Position numbers and translations under genes: made by a program
Part shown: positions 7,864-15,631 of the stretch, piece after piece
Position numbering within the stretch: the stretch's first letter is position 1
How the letters are laid out: the number at the start of each line of letters is the position of its first letter
Notes under the pieces: model-generated
The model's input: the letters and a program-made list of their open reading frames with translations, nothing else
Database searches by the model: none
Told to the model about the DNA's origin: nothing
Assembly: GCA_017465665.1 (NCBI GenBank)
Contig: JAFTVU010000022.1
Span: 1 to 36,678, forward strand
DNA: 36,678 bases
DNA from: Oscillospiraceae bacterium
GTDB lineage: Bacteria > Bacillota > Clostridia > Oscillospirales > Ruminococcaceae
Direction of reading: 5' to 3'

Positions 7864-9222
7864 GAGGCCTCAATGACGGGCGAGCCGCTTGCGGTCATGA
7901 AATCCGTAAACGCAACAGTATTCGCAGGAACTGTCATTGAGGAAGGCTCGGTCGTTGTAAAGGTAAGAGCTGTAAGCAGTGACACTAAGATACAGAAGAT
8001 AATCGAGCTTATCGACAGCTCCGAAAATCTCAAGGCAGGAATACAGAGCCGTGCTGAAAGACTCGCAGACGGAATAGTTCCGTTCAGCTTTTTAGGCTTC
8101 GGTCTGACCTTGCTGCTGACACGAAATATCACAAAGGCAGTATCGCTACTTATGGTGGATTATTCCTGTGCTATCAAGCTGTCCACGCCGATATCAGTGA
8201 TTTCAGCGATCAGAGAAGCCGCCGACCGCAGCATTACCGTAAAGGGCGGAAAATATCTCGAGGCCTTTGCGGCAGCGGATACCATCGTTTTCGACAAGAC
8301 GGGAACTCTCACAAATGCCGAGCCTGTGCTTGATAGGGTAATTCCGTTTGAAGGCTACTCCGAGGAAGATGTGCTGAAAACAGCTGCCTGCATCGAGGAG
8401 CACTTCCCTCACAGCATGGCGAGGGCTATCGTAAAGGGCGCAGAGCAGCGCGGGATTCTCCACTCCGAGGAGCACGCCGAGGTGAACTATATCGTTGCCC
8501 ACGGAATTGCGACTACGCTTCACGGAGAGCGTGCAATAATCGGCAGCCGTCATTTCGTCTGCGAGGACGAGGGCGTGACTATCACCGATGAACAGCAGGC
8601 ATACATTGACGAAAAAGCAGGCGCTGCATCTGTCATCTATCTTGCTATCGGCGGAAAGCTTGCAGGCGTGCTTTGTATTAACGACCCTCCCCGCAGCGAA
8701 GCTGCAAAGGCTGTACAGCTCATGAAAAAATGCGGTATTGAGAATGTTGTGATGCTCACGGGCGACAGCAGCTCCGCTGCCGAAATAATCGCTAAGCAGC
8801 TTGGTATAACCGAGTATCACGCGCAGGTGCTGCCCGAAGAAAAGCACCGCTTTGTCGAGCAGCTCAAAGCTGACGGACACCGTGTGATAATGGTGGGCGA
8901 CGGCATAAACGACGCTCCTGCGCTTGCGGCGGCCGATGTTTCAGTTGCAATGAGCGACGCTTCGGATATCGCAAGGGAGACCGCCGACATCACATTAAGG
9001 GGCGCAGGACTTACAGAGCTTTCAGTCATGCGCAGATTGAGCGAACAGCTTATGGAAAGGATAAATTCCAACTATCGCTTTATCGTGGGATTTAATACGG
9101 CACTTCTTCTGCTCGGCTTTGGCGGAGTTATCTCACCGTCAATGTCGGCGCTGCTTCACAACGGCTCGACCATTGCTATCTGTATGAAGAGCATGACGGC
9201 GCTGTTGGAAGATGATCGTTAA
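7864..9222 (+). pseudogene. P1B-type metal ATPase lacking its N-terminal part
   Basis: About 450 residues of a heavy-metal P-type ATPase. Present are EASMTGEP (end of the actuator domain), the transmembrane motif DYSCAIKLSTPI, the phosphorylation site DKTGT, the HP-like FPHSMA, MLTGDSS, and GDGINDAPAL, followed by two C-terminal hydrophobic spans. Missing are any metal-binding domain, the first four membrane spans and most of the actuator domain, so the product cannot transport. The reading frame is otherwise clean, which suggests recent loss. The usual CPC is replaced by Ser-Cys-Ala, a pattern I associate with a poorly characterised clostridial subgroup. The ATG at 7873 is internal to the actuator and has no ribosome site. 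Confidence 0.85.
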
Positions 9223-9248
9223 ACAAGTACAAACGATAACATCAAATA

Positions 9249-9288
9249 CCGTGATCGGTACAATTCGGTCACGGCATTTTGTTTTATT
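9249..9288 (+). terminator. Terminator after the P-type ATPase
   Basis: CCGTGA and TCACGG pair across 14 bases, followed by a T-rich tail. The preceding ATCAAATACCG matches part of the 30-bp promoter repeat found at 27812, so a decayed copy of that unit may lie here. Confidence 0.65.
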
Positions 9289-9316
9289 GTCTTCTGTTCC
9301 TCGATGAAAAAATATT

Positions 9317-9332
9317 GTTAGTTTTAACTAAC
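9317..9332. promoter_or_regulatory. 16-bp palindrome, operator-like
   Basis: GTTAGTT-TT-AACTAAC is a perfect palindrome with 7-base arms. A related site (GTTAG-N6-CTAAC) sits at 17228 just after another promoter's -10. Here it lies about 60 bases upstream of the riboswitch promoter. The protein that binds it is unknown. Confidence 0.45.
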
Positions 9333-9391
9333 CAGACATATCTGATAGTTACAAAATTTTGCTTAACTTCAACAAAGTTTGTTTTGAGGTA

Positions 9392-9420
9392 TTGACAAGC
9401 ACTGAAAAAAGCGCTATAAT
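9392..9420 (+). promoter_or_regulatory. Consensus promoter of the riboswitch/ABC operon
   Basis: TTGACA (9392-9397), 17 bases, TATAAT (9415-9420). Transcription would start near 9427, some 16 bases before the riboswitch aptamer. Confidence 0.9.
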
Positions 9421-9442
9421 GCAGACAACAACAGAATAATCC

Positions 9443-9545
9443 TGATGAGGGAGTAGTGGCGCAGGCTTGTAAGCAAGCGGCGTGGCAAGTCAACATACTG
9501 ATAGCTTATGCTGTCTGGCTTGTCTTAAACAACGAGACTCATGTA
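9443..9545 (+). ncRNA. yybP-ykoY (manganese) riboswitch aptamer
   Basis: The leader holds the hallmark pieces of this class: P1 formed by ATGAG (9445-9449) and CTCAT (9538-9542), GGAGTAGT directly after the 5' P1 strand, GTCAACATAC in the second leg, and AACGAGAC before the 3' P1 strand. CAAGTC and GGCTTG pair (with G-U) to close one leg. The class binds Mn2+ and usually controls Mn exporters or P-type ATPases. Here the next gene is the ATPase of an FtsX-type ABC exporter. The identification rests on motif memory, not on a covariance search. Confidence 0.82.
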
Positions 9546-9593
9546 TTGCGAAAACGGCTTTAGACCGTGCTGTACATGGAGTCTTTATTTTTT
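9535..9593 (+). terminator. Riboswitch expression-platform terminator
   Basis: AGACTCATGTA (9535-9545) pairs with TACATGGAGTCT (9573-9584), with one bulged base, and is followed by TTTATTTTTT. An inner ACGG/CCGT pairing supports the hairpin. Its 5' arm contains the CTCAT strand of aptamer P1, so the aptamer and the terminator exclude each other. Metal binding should therefore let transcription continue. Confidence 0.82.
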
Positions 9594-9607
9594 CCTGTAT
9601 AGTACCG

Positions 9608-9640
9608 ACCGAGGTTGCTTTGGCAATACTCGGTTTTTTT
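9608..9640 (+). terminator. Second terminator-like hairpin before the ABC gene
   Basis: ACCGAGGTTGC pairs with GCAATACTCGGT around a TTTG loop and is followed by seven T. It sits between the riboswitch terminator and the ribosome site, so the transporter lies behind two hairpins in series. Whether it responds to anything is unknown. Confidence 0.7.
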
Positions 9641-9668
9641 GTTGATACAAGAAAGGATGGTAACTACT

Positions 9669-10367
9669 ATGTTTCTGGAGATCAGCAATATCAGAAAGGG
9701 CTTCGGCGAGGGCGACAGCAGAACTGAGGTGCTGAAAGGCATTGACCTCGGCATCGAAAAGGGAGAGTTCTGCGTACTGCTAGGCCCATCAGGCTCGGGA
9801 AAATCCACACTGCTCAACATCATCGGCGGTATCGACAACGCAGACAGCGGCTACATAAGCATCGGCGGCGAAAAGACCGCAGATATGAACGAAAAGGCGC
9901 TTACGCTCTACCGCAGGAAGCACCTCGGCTACATCTTCCAGATGTACAATCTTATCCCTAATCTCAACATCAAGGAGAACATCGAGGTGGGCGCTTACCT
10001 CAGCGACGCTCCGCTTGATGTGGACGAGCTTCTGCACACTCTCGGACTGTACGAACACCGCCATAAGCTCCCGAATCAGCTCTCGGGCGGTCAGCAGCAG
10101 CGCACCGCCATCGGACGTGCGATAATCAAAAATCCCGATATTCTCCTTTGCGATGAGCCTACAGGCGCACTCGACTACAAGACCTCAAAGGAGATACTGA
10201 AACTTATCGAGGAAGTGAACAGAAAATACGGCAACACCGTTGTAATGGTAACGCACAACGACGCTATCAAGAACATGGCTGACAGGGTGATAAAGCTCCG
10301 TGACGGAATGGTGCGTAGCAACCGCGTGAACGAGTCAAGGATCTCTGCCGAAGAGCTTGACTGGTAA
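9669..10367 (+). CDS. ABC transporter ATPase, MacB/LolD type
   Basis: A 232-residue ATPase for the adjoining FtsX-like permease. Walker A is GPSGSGKST (39-47), the Q-loop lies in IFQMYNLIP, the signature is LSGGQQQR (138-145), Walker B runs into CDEPTGALD (161-169), and the H-loop is MVTHND. QQQR and TGALD are typical of the MacB/LolD/FtsE group. I chose the ATG at 9669 because AAAGGA lies about ten bases before it and the next residues (MFLEISNIRKGF) align with the paralogue's MYLEVRDVKKSY. Eleven bases separate it from the permease. It is under riboswitch and double-terminator control. These systems usually move lipoproteins, peptides or drugs. A metal link is inferred only from the leader. 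Confidence 0.93.
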   Translation: MFLEISNIRKGFGEGDSRTEVLKGIDLGIEKGEFCVLLGPSGSGKSTLLNIIGGIDNADSGYISIGGEKTADMNEKALTLYRRKHLGYIFQMYNLIPNLNIKENIEVGAYLSDAPLDVDELLHTLGLYEHRHKLPNQLSGGQQQRTAIGRAIIKNPDILLCDEPTGALDYKTSKEILKLIEEVNRKYGNTVVMVTHNDAIKNMADRVIKLRDGMVRSNRVNESRISAEELDW

Positions 10368-10378
10368 GGAGGTGCGGC

Positions 10379-12628
10379 ATGAGAGATCCTCTTATCAGAC
10401 GACTTCCCCGTGAGCTTAAGAGCGACGCGGGAAAATACATCATCATATTCATTTTCATGGTGATAGTCATCGGTTTTGTGTCGGGCTTTCTGGTTGCGTC
10501 AAAGAGCCTTATCACAGCCTACAACGACAGCTTTGTCAAATACAACATCGAGGACGGAAATTTCACCACTGTTACCATTGCAGACAACGCCTTGCTCGAC
10601 GCGGTAAGGGACGAGGGCGCAGAGGTCTACAAGAACTTCTACAAGGACCGCGAGACTGATGATATCGACAGCACACTGCGTATCTACAAGCTTCGCGAGG
10701 AGGTAAACAGGGTCGGCGTAAACGAGGGAGATCTCCCCTCTTCAGCAGACGAGATCGCTATTGACCGTATGTATGCCGACAACAACTCCATCAAGGTCGG
10801 AGATGTGCTGTCAGTTGACGGAAGAAAGCTTACTGTTACGGGACTTGTAGCGCTTTCCGATTACAGCGCACTGTATCAGAGCCCCACTGATACACTGTTT
10901 GAGGCGTTCAGCTTTGGTGTTGCAGTCATGACAGAACAAGGCTTTGACGAGTTCGATGATGCGGGACTTAACTACAACTACGCATGGACATACAACGACA
11001 AGCCTGCCGATGACCTTGAGGCAAAGGATCGTGCCGAGAGCATGCTTGAAACTATCTCGGAAAAGGCTATGCTTACACGCTTCGTGCCTGCCTACACCAA
11101 TCAGGCGATACAGTTCGTAGGCGATGACACAGGCAGGGACAGAGTTACCTTTATCACATTCTTGTATGTTGTTATTGCAATACTTGCGTTTATCATGGCG
11201 ATAACCACCTCAAACACCATCACCAAGGAGGCTAATGTTATCGGCACACTGAGAGCCTCAGGCTACACCCGCGGCGAGCTTATCAGGCACTATCTTTCAA
11301 TGCCTGCACTTGTAACGCTCATTTCGGCAGTTATCGGAAACATCGTGGGCTATACGCTGTTTGTAGAAGTAGCACTGGGTATCTACTACGGAAACTACAG
11401 CCTGCCCCTGTTCGATATCCTGTGGAACGCCGACGCATTCGTGCAGACAACTGTAATTCCCGTGCTGCTGATGATCGCTATAAATTTCTTTATCCTCAGC
11501 AGCAAGATGAAGCTTTCTCCGCTTAAATTCATCCGCCGCGACCTCAAAAAGAACGGCAGGAAAAAGGCGCTCAGGCTCAACACGAAAATAGGCATTATGC
11601 ACCGCTTCAGGATAAGAGTAATTTTGCAGAACCTGCCTAACTACATCATGATAGTTGTCGGAATCTTCCTTGCAAACGTGATACTGCTGCTCGGAATGGG
11701 CTTCCCGAAGCTTCTTGAGAACAACGAAACACTTATCGCAGAAAACATGATATGCGATTATCAGTGCATACTCAAAGCACCCGTTGAAACTGAGAACGAC
11801 AGTGCCGAGAAATACTGCGCAGGCGGTCTTATGACTATTGAGGGCAGACGCAAGAGCGAGGCTGTGACCATCTATGGTATCAGCAGCGACAGCAGCTATT
11901 TCGATATCGAATTTGGCGAGGGCGTTTTCATCTCCGAGGCATTCGCTGCCAAAAACAGCATAGAGATAGGCGACACTGTGACCATGAAAGAGGAGTTCGG
12001 AACAAAGGAATACAGCTTCACTGTTGACGGAATCAGCGGCAGCCCCACTACCCTTGCGGTGTATATGGAGCGCAGTTATTTCAACGAGGTGTTCGGCAAC
12101 GAGACGGACTACTTCAACGGTTATTTCTCCGATGAGGAGCTTACTGACATAGACGAGCTCTACATCATGAACAAGCTGACCATAGACGACTTTACAAAAC
12201 TGTCAAGGCAGATGAACAACTCCATGGGCGAGGTGTTCGATATGTTCTACTGGTTCGGACTTGTGATGTTCATGCTGATAATCTACCTGCTTTCCAAGAT
12301 AATCATAGAAAAGAACGCGCAGTCCATCTCCATGACCAAAATACTCGGCTACACGAACAGCGAAATAAGCGGACTTTACGTCATCACCACCAGCATCGTG
12401 GTAATCGCATCGTTTATTCTGACTATGCCGATAGTCGATGTTATCATGCGCATCCTGTGCGCCGAGATATTCGCAGCATACGCAGGCTGGATACCATATT
12501 CAGTTCCTGCTTCAGTGTATGTTACTATAATCGCAATGGGAATTGCAGCGTACGCAGTTATAGCATTCCTGCAGTTCAGACGCGTGAAGAAGATACCGCT
12601 GGATACAGCGCTTAAAAATGTAGAATAA
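10379..12628 (+). CDS. FtsX-like ABC permease (two FtsX domains)
   Basis: A 749-residue permease with AAGGAGG before the ATG. The first span is residues 20-43 (IIFIFMVIVIGFVSGFLVAS), followed by an extracellular MacB-like core to about 250. Three spans then form the first FtsX domain (about 258-375, with GTLRASGYTRGELIRHYL). A new span near 425 (IMIVVGIFLANVILLLGMGF), a second extracellular domain, and a last FtsX domain from about 625 (ITKILGYTNSEISGLYV) follow. It ends in FRRVKKIPLDTALKNVE, the usual permease tail. It pairs with the ATPase just upstream. Compared with the 826-residue paralogue it lacks the helical insert in the first core. Substrate unknown. Confidence 0.92.
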   Translation: MRDPLIRRLPRELKSDAGKYIIIFIFMVIVIGFVSGFLVASKSLITAYNDSFVKYNIEDGNFTTVTIADNALLDAVRDEGAEVYKNFYKDRETDDIDSTLRIYKLREEVNRVGVNEGDLPSSADEIAIDRMYADNNSIKVGDVLSVDGRKLTVTGLVALSDYSALYQSPTDTLFEAFSFGVAVMTEQGFDEFDDAGLNYNYAWTYNDKPADDLEAKDRAESMLETISEKAMLTRFVPAYTNQAIQFVGDDTGRDRVTFITFLYVVIAILAFIMAITTSNTITKEANVIGTLRASGYTRGELIRHYLSMPALVTLISAVIGNIVGYTLFVEVALGIYYGNYSLPLFDILWNADAFVQTTVIPVLLMIAINFFILSSKMKLSPLKFIRRDLKKNGRKKALRLNTKIGIMHRFRIRVILQNLPNYIMIVVGIFLANVILLLGMGFPKLLENNETLIAENMICDYQCILKAPVETENDSAEKYCAGGLMTIEGRRKSEAVTIYGISSDSSYFDIEFGEGVFISEAFAAKNSIEIGDTVTMKEEFGTKEYSFTVDGISGSPTTLAVYMERSYFNEVFGNETDYFNGYFSDEELTDIDELYIMNKLTIDDFTKLSRQMNNSMGEVFDMFYWFGLVMFMLIIYLLSKIIIEKNAQSISMTKILGYTNSEISGLYVITTSIVVIASFILTMPIVDVIMRILCAEIFAAYAGWIPYSVPASVYVTIIAMGIAAYAVIAFLQFRRVKKIPLDTALKNVE

Positions 12629-12637
12629 TTACTATAA

Positions 12638-12668
12638 GAGAGCTGTTCTCCATCTTGGCGAACAGCTC
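12638..12668. repeat. Hairpin A flanking the AbrB remnant
   Basis: GAGCTGTTC (12640-12648) and GAACAGCTC (12660-12668) pair perfectly. There is no strong T run, so it is a weak terminator at best. The surrounding 36 bases match hairpin B near 13034 at about 26 positions, and several differences are compensated within the stem. Confidence 0.6.
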
Positions 12669-12747
12669 AACGTTACTATTTCTAATTGTAATCAATGGTG
12701 GAATAACATTAAATTACGTTGAATAGTGATATGAAGTCAATAATTAT

Positions 12748-12776
12748 TTGAAAATTGTCGAAACGATGAATATATT
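12748..12776 (+). promoter_or_regulatory. Promoter before the AbrB remnant
   Basis: TTGAAA (12748-12753), 17 bases, TATATT (12771-12776), followed by a 68-base leader with AAAGGA before the ATG at 12845. Confidence 0.6.
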
Positions 12777-12844
12777 CCCGCGCCGTGGTAACAATATCTG
12801 TGCAGACATAAAAACAACTTTTTCTATGAAAGGAAATGTGATAT

Positions 12845-13027
12845 ATGAAAGCAACAGGAATCGTCCGCAGAATCGACGACCTCGGACGTATCGTTATCCC
12901 TAAGGAGATACGCAGAACTATGCGCATCCGCGAAGGCGACCGCTCGCTGAACACATTGTTACAGTCAGAAGCACTGGCTTTGTCGCTTGTTGAAACGGAT
13001 GGTGGTGCGGGTTCAGAGGATGTCTGA
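12845..13027 (+). pseudogene. AbrB/SpoVT-type regulator, truncated
   Basis: The first 33 residues (MKATGIVRRIDDLGRIVIPK, then EIRRTMRIREGD) are a textbook AbrB/SpoVT swapped-hairpin DNA-binding domain. After GD the family continues with a PLEI/F-type strand and a Phe-Lys-Lys-Tyr motif. Here the frame switches to RSLNTLLQSEALALSLVETD, which has no resemblance to it, and stops at 60 residues. The promoter and ribosome site are intact, so a short protein may still be made. It would lack the last strand of the fold. The break point is about 12942. Confidence 0.7.
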
Positions 13028-13033
13028 ATACAT

Positions 13034-13069
13034 AGAAGAGCGGCTCTCCGTCCTGGAGAGCCGCTAAGT
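13034..13069. repeat. Hairpin B flanking the AbrB remnant
   Basis: AGCGGCTCTCC (13039-13049) and GGAGAGCCGCT (13055-13065) form an 11-bp perfect stem with a five-base loop. It lacks a T run on either strand. It is related to hairpin A upstream of the AbrB remnant. Confidence 0.65.
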
Positions 13070-13150
13070 CTGTCGAAAAATACCAGATGGTGTGATAGAA
13101 TGAACAGCACACCAAAGCGACGTGCTGTAATTCTGTCAATCCTAATTAAA

Positions 13151-15631
13151 TTATTCCCTGTTCTTCAGCACCTCTGCGGGAGTTATCTTTTTCAGCTTGC
13201 TTACAAGGATGGTGTTCACAAGAAAATAAAAGATCATTATTCCCCCGAATATCATAGCGTACATATACCACGGGAAGTGCAGATTGAATCCGCAGGCATT
13301 CTGCGCTATAAAGCTAGGATATATTGCATCCATGATAAGCTTTGAGAGCGGTATGGTGATGAGTGCACCGACTGCGACTGTCGCCGCATTTCCGTTGAGA
13401 TAAAGACTGCGTATCTCCTTTGTGCGGAAGCCGAATATCTTTACGAGTGAAATTCCGAATGAAGCACGGTCTATCATAACATTCATCATCAGATACATCA
13501 CCACACAGAAGATGATAATAGACATTGTTATCAGCATGGTGAACATTCCCGTCATCTGTTCGATAAAGACGGAGGCTGACTGCTCAATATCCGCCTTTGT
13601 GGTGACGGAATATACCCTGCCGCTGTCTATGTCAAGCTCGGTATCGGAGAGGAGCATATTGTAATAATCCTCATCCTGCCCGAAAAGCTCACGCATACTT
13701 CCGATATCCATAAACACGGACAATCCGACGGAGTATTCCGCAATTCCATCAACGGTAAAGGCGTAGTCAATATCGTTTGCGGTATCGCTTAATATCAGCT
13801 TATCTCCGACGGAAAGGCTGTATTTCTGTGCGGCGGAGGAGCTTGCTATAATGCTGCTCCTGCCCTTTACAGGCTTTGCGGAATAATACCTGTTGTCGCT
13901 GTCGATACCGATGATGTTCACATCAAGGGTATATCCCATGCTGGTCTTTGAAAGGCTCTCTACATAGCACGCTTCGCCGTTTTCGGGGACGGTCTTTTCG
14001 GGATATTTCAGATTGTACATATAGGTGTACTTTGTGTCCTCAATATTCTCGACCTTGATGTTGTTGCACAGCACATAGCAGTTCATACCAAGCATGAATA
14101 TCAGCAGGCATATAAACATTCCGAAAATGACGGTAATTCCCGTTCTTGCCTCACGCAGCATCTGACGGAGCTGAAAACGGCGGATAAAGCCCATCTTACC
14201 GAGGTCTATCCTACTGCGGTGGGAGATGTTTTGTTCGTTGCGCATAAGTGACAGCGCTGTTTTAGAGAGCCTGCGGCTTATCACGATATAGTTCACTATC
14301 ACCGAGATAACAGGCGGCATTATCACTGCATAGATTATGAGATACAGCGGATAAGACGGAGCAAGGTCGGGTATCGAGAAATAGTTGTAGCTGTCCGCCA
14401 TCTGCCACTCTATTCCGAAGCTGCTGAATCCGAGTGCGGAGCCGATAAGTCCTCCCACAAAGCATATTATCGTGGGTAGAGTTATGTAGTGGCGAAGCAG
14501 ATCTTTCTTCTTCACGCCGAGGGCATACAGCGCACCGATAACGCTGCTCTCACGCTGTATCTGATGTATCACGAACACCGAGATAACATAAGTGAACAGT
14601 ATCATTATAACCACGCCTGCCGCAAGTCCTACGGTCTTGTTCATTTCAAGGTCGATAGCGGCGGCTAAAATGCGGGGATTTTCCTCTGCTTTCAGGAACG
14701 ATGTCAGGTTGTCGATATCAACCTCGAAAACCTCGTCAAGCAGCTTGTCGGTCTCTGTTTTAAGCTCGGACATTCCCTCGGATAATTCCGCAGAGCCGCT
14801 GTGAAGCGGAGTGCCCTCAAACCCTGCCGCAGCAATACCGTCGGAAAGCTCCTTTGCGCCGTCGCACAGGTCGTTTATTCCCTCTTTAATATCCTCTTTT
14901 CTGCCGATCGTATCCTCGATCATTTCAAGGAAATATTTGTCCTCTACCTCATTGTAGTCGAACTCAAAGGACTTTATAAGCTCTTTCAGCTCGTTGTGTG
15001 TAAGCTTGTCATTCAGGCGGTAGGCATAGCAGTATTCCTCAACGATGGAGTTTGCCGCAAGTATGCTGTCGTACTGCTCTGCCGTCACGAATACAAGTCC
15101 GAAAAGACTGCTTTCAACAGCTGTGTCGGAAAGCTTATTCATAGGGCTGTCATATTCGGGGACAGAGCCTATACCTGTGACAGTAAGGCTCACACCGCCC
15201 ACTGAAATACTGTCGCCCACAGAGATGTCATGCTCCTCGCTGTAACGCTTTTCGATCACAGCCTCGCCCGCATCTGTCGGGAGCCTGCCCTCATCCACAT
15301 GAAGCAGGTTGATCTCCTTACGGACTTTCATAAGCCGCAATGTTGAGCCGCCCATATCCATATCCGCAGAGAACATTCGTTCTATCGTCACGCCGCTGTC
15401 GGTCATGGTCTGCTCCTGTTCTTCGGTCAAGGGGAGAAATACGGTGAACTGTCCGTCCTCCACGTTATTCTTTTCCGCAAGCTCATTCGTGCCTGTAATG
15501 ATAGTTTCAGCCGCACCCACAACAGCGATGACGATGAACATTCCTGCAATTATCATCAGCAGAAGTGCAAGATAGCGGGCGAAATTCGCTTTCAGGTCAC
15601 GGAGTATCCTTTTGTTAAGCACCTTGTTCAT
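13151..15631 (-). CDS. FtsX-like ABC permease with coiled-coil insert
   Basis: An 826-residue permease. The N-terminal span (about 19-40, YLALLLMIIAGMFIVIAVVG) is followed by an extracellular core. Unlike the 749-residue paralogue, this core includes a helical insert (about 245-320, with LCDGAKELSDGIAAAG and SAELSEGMSELKTETDKLL), similar to the heptad region of YhgE-type proteins. Spans near 335, 385 and 435 form the first FtsX domain, one near 510 starts the second half, and the last domain holds SLVKIFGFRTKEIRSLYL. The tail is KLKKITPAEVLKN. The start overlaps the ATPase stop (TAATG), so translation is coupled. It is under the operators at 16357 and 16418. Substrate unknown; drug or antimicrobial peptide export is plausible. 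Confidence 0.92.
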   Translation of the reverse strand: MNKVLNKRILRDLKANFARYLALLLMIIAGMFIVIAVVGAAETIITGTNELAEKNNVEDGQFTVFLPLTEEQEQTMTDSGVTIERMFSADMDMGGSTLRLMKVRKEINLLHVDEGRLPTDAGEAVIEKRYSEEHDISVGDSISVGGVSLTVTGIGSVPEYDSPMNKLSDTAVESSLFGLVFVTAEQYDSILAANSIVEEYCYAYRLNDKLTHNELKELIKSFEFDYNEVEDKYFLEMIEDTIGRKEDIKEGINDLCDGAKELSDGIAAAGFEGTPLHSGSAELSEGMSELKTETDKLLDEVFEVDIDNLTSFLKAEENPRILAAAIDLEMNKTVGLAAGVVIMILFTYVISVFVIHQIQRESSVIGALYALGVKKKDLLRHYITLPTIICFVGGLIGSALGFSSFGIEWQMADSYNYFSIPDLAPSYPLYLIIYAVIMPPVISVIVNYIVISRRLSKTALSLMRNEQNISHRSRIDLGKMGFIRRFQLRQMLREARTGITVIFGMFICLLIFMLGMNCYVLCNNIKVENIEDTKYTYMYNLKYPEKTVPENGEACYVESLSKTSMGYTLDVNIIGIDSDNRYYSAKPVKGRSSIIASSSAAQKYSLSVGDKLILSDTANDIDYAFTVDGIAEYSVGLSVFMDIGSMRELFGQDEDYYNMLLSDTELDIDSGRVYSVTTKADIEQSASVFIEQMTGMFTMLITMSIIIFCVVMYLMMNVMIDRASFGISLVKIFGFRTKEIRSLYLNGNAATVAVGALITIPLSKLIMDAIYPSFIAQNACGFNLHFPWYMYAMIFGGIMIFYFLVNTILVSKLKKITPAEVLKNRE

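Noticed and set aside
8203-8880. 225-codon minus-strand frame inside the P-type ATPase
   Set aside because: It is a shadow of the ATPase reading frame, which carries DKTGT and GDGINDAP on the other strand.
7873-9222. Intact small ATPase starting at the ATG 7873
   Set aside because: The codon lies in the conserved EASMTGEP loop, has no ribosome site, and the protein would lack four membrane spans. A truncated gene is the better reading.
9443-9545. Other riboswitch classes (for example NiCo or cobalamin)
   Set aside because: The GGAGTAG and AACGAGAC landmarks with a P1 ATGAG/CTCAT pair fit yybP-ykoY, and no cobalamin box or NiCo repeat of GGxGC motifs is seen.
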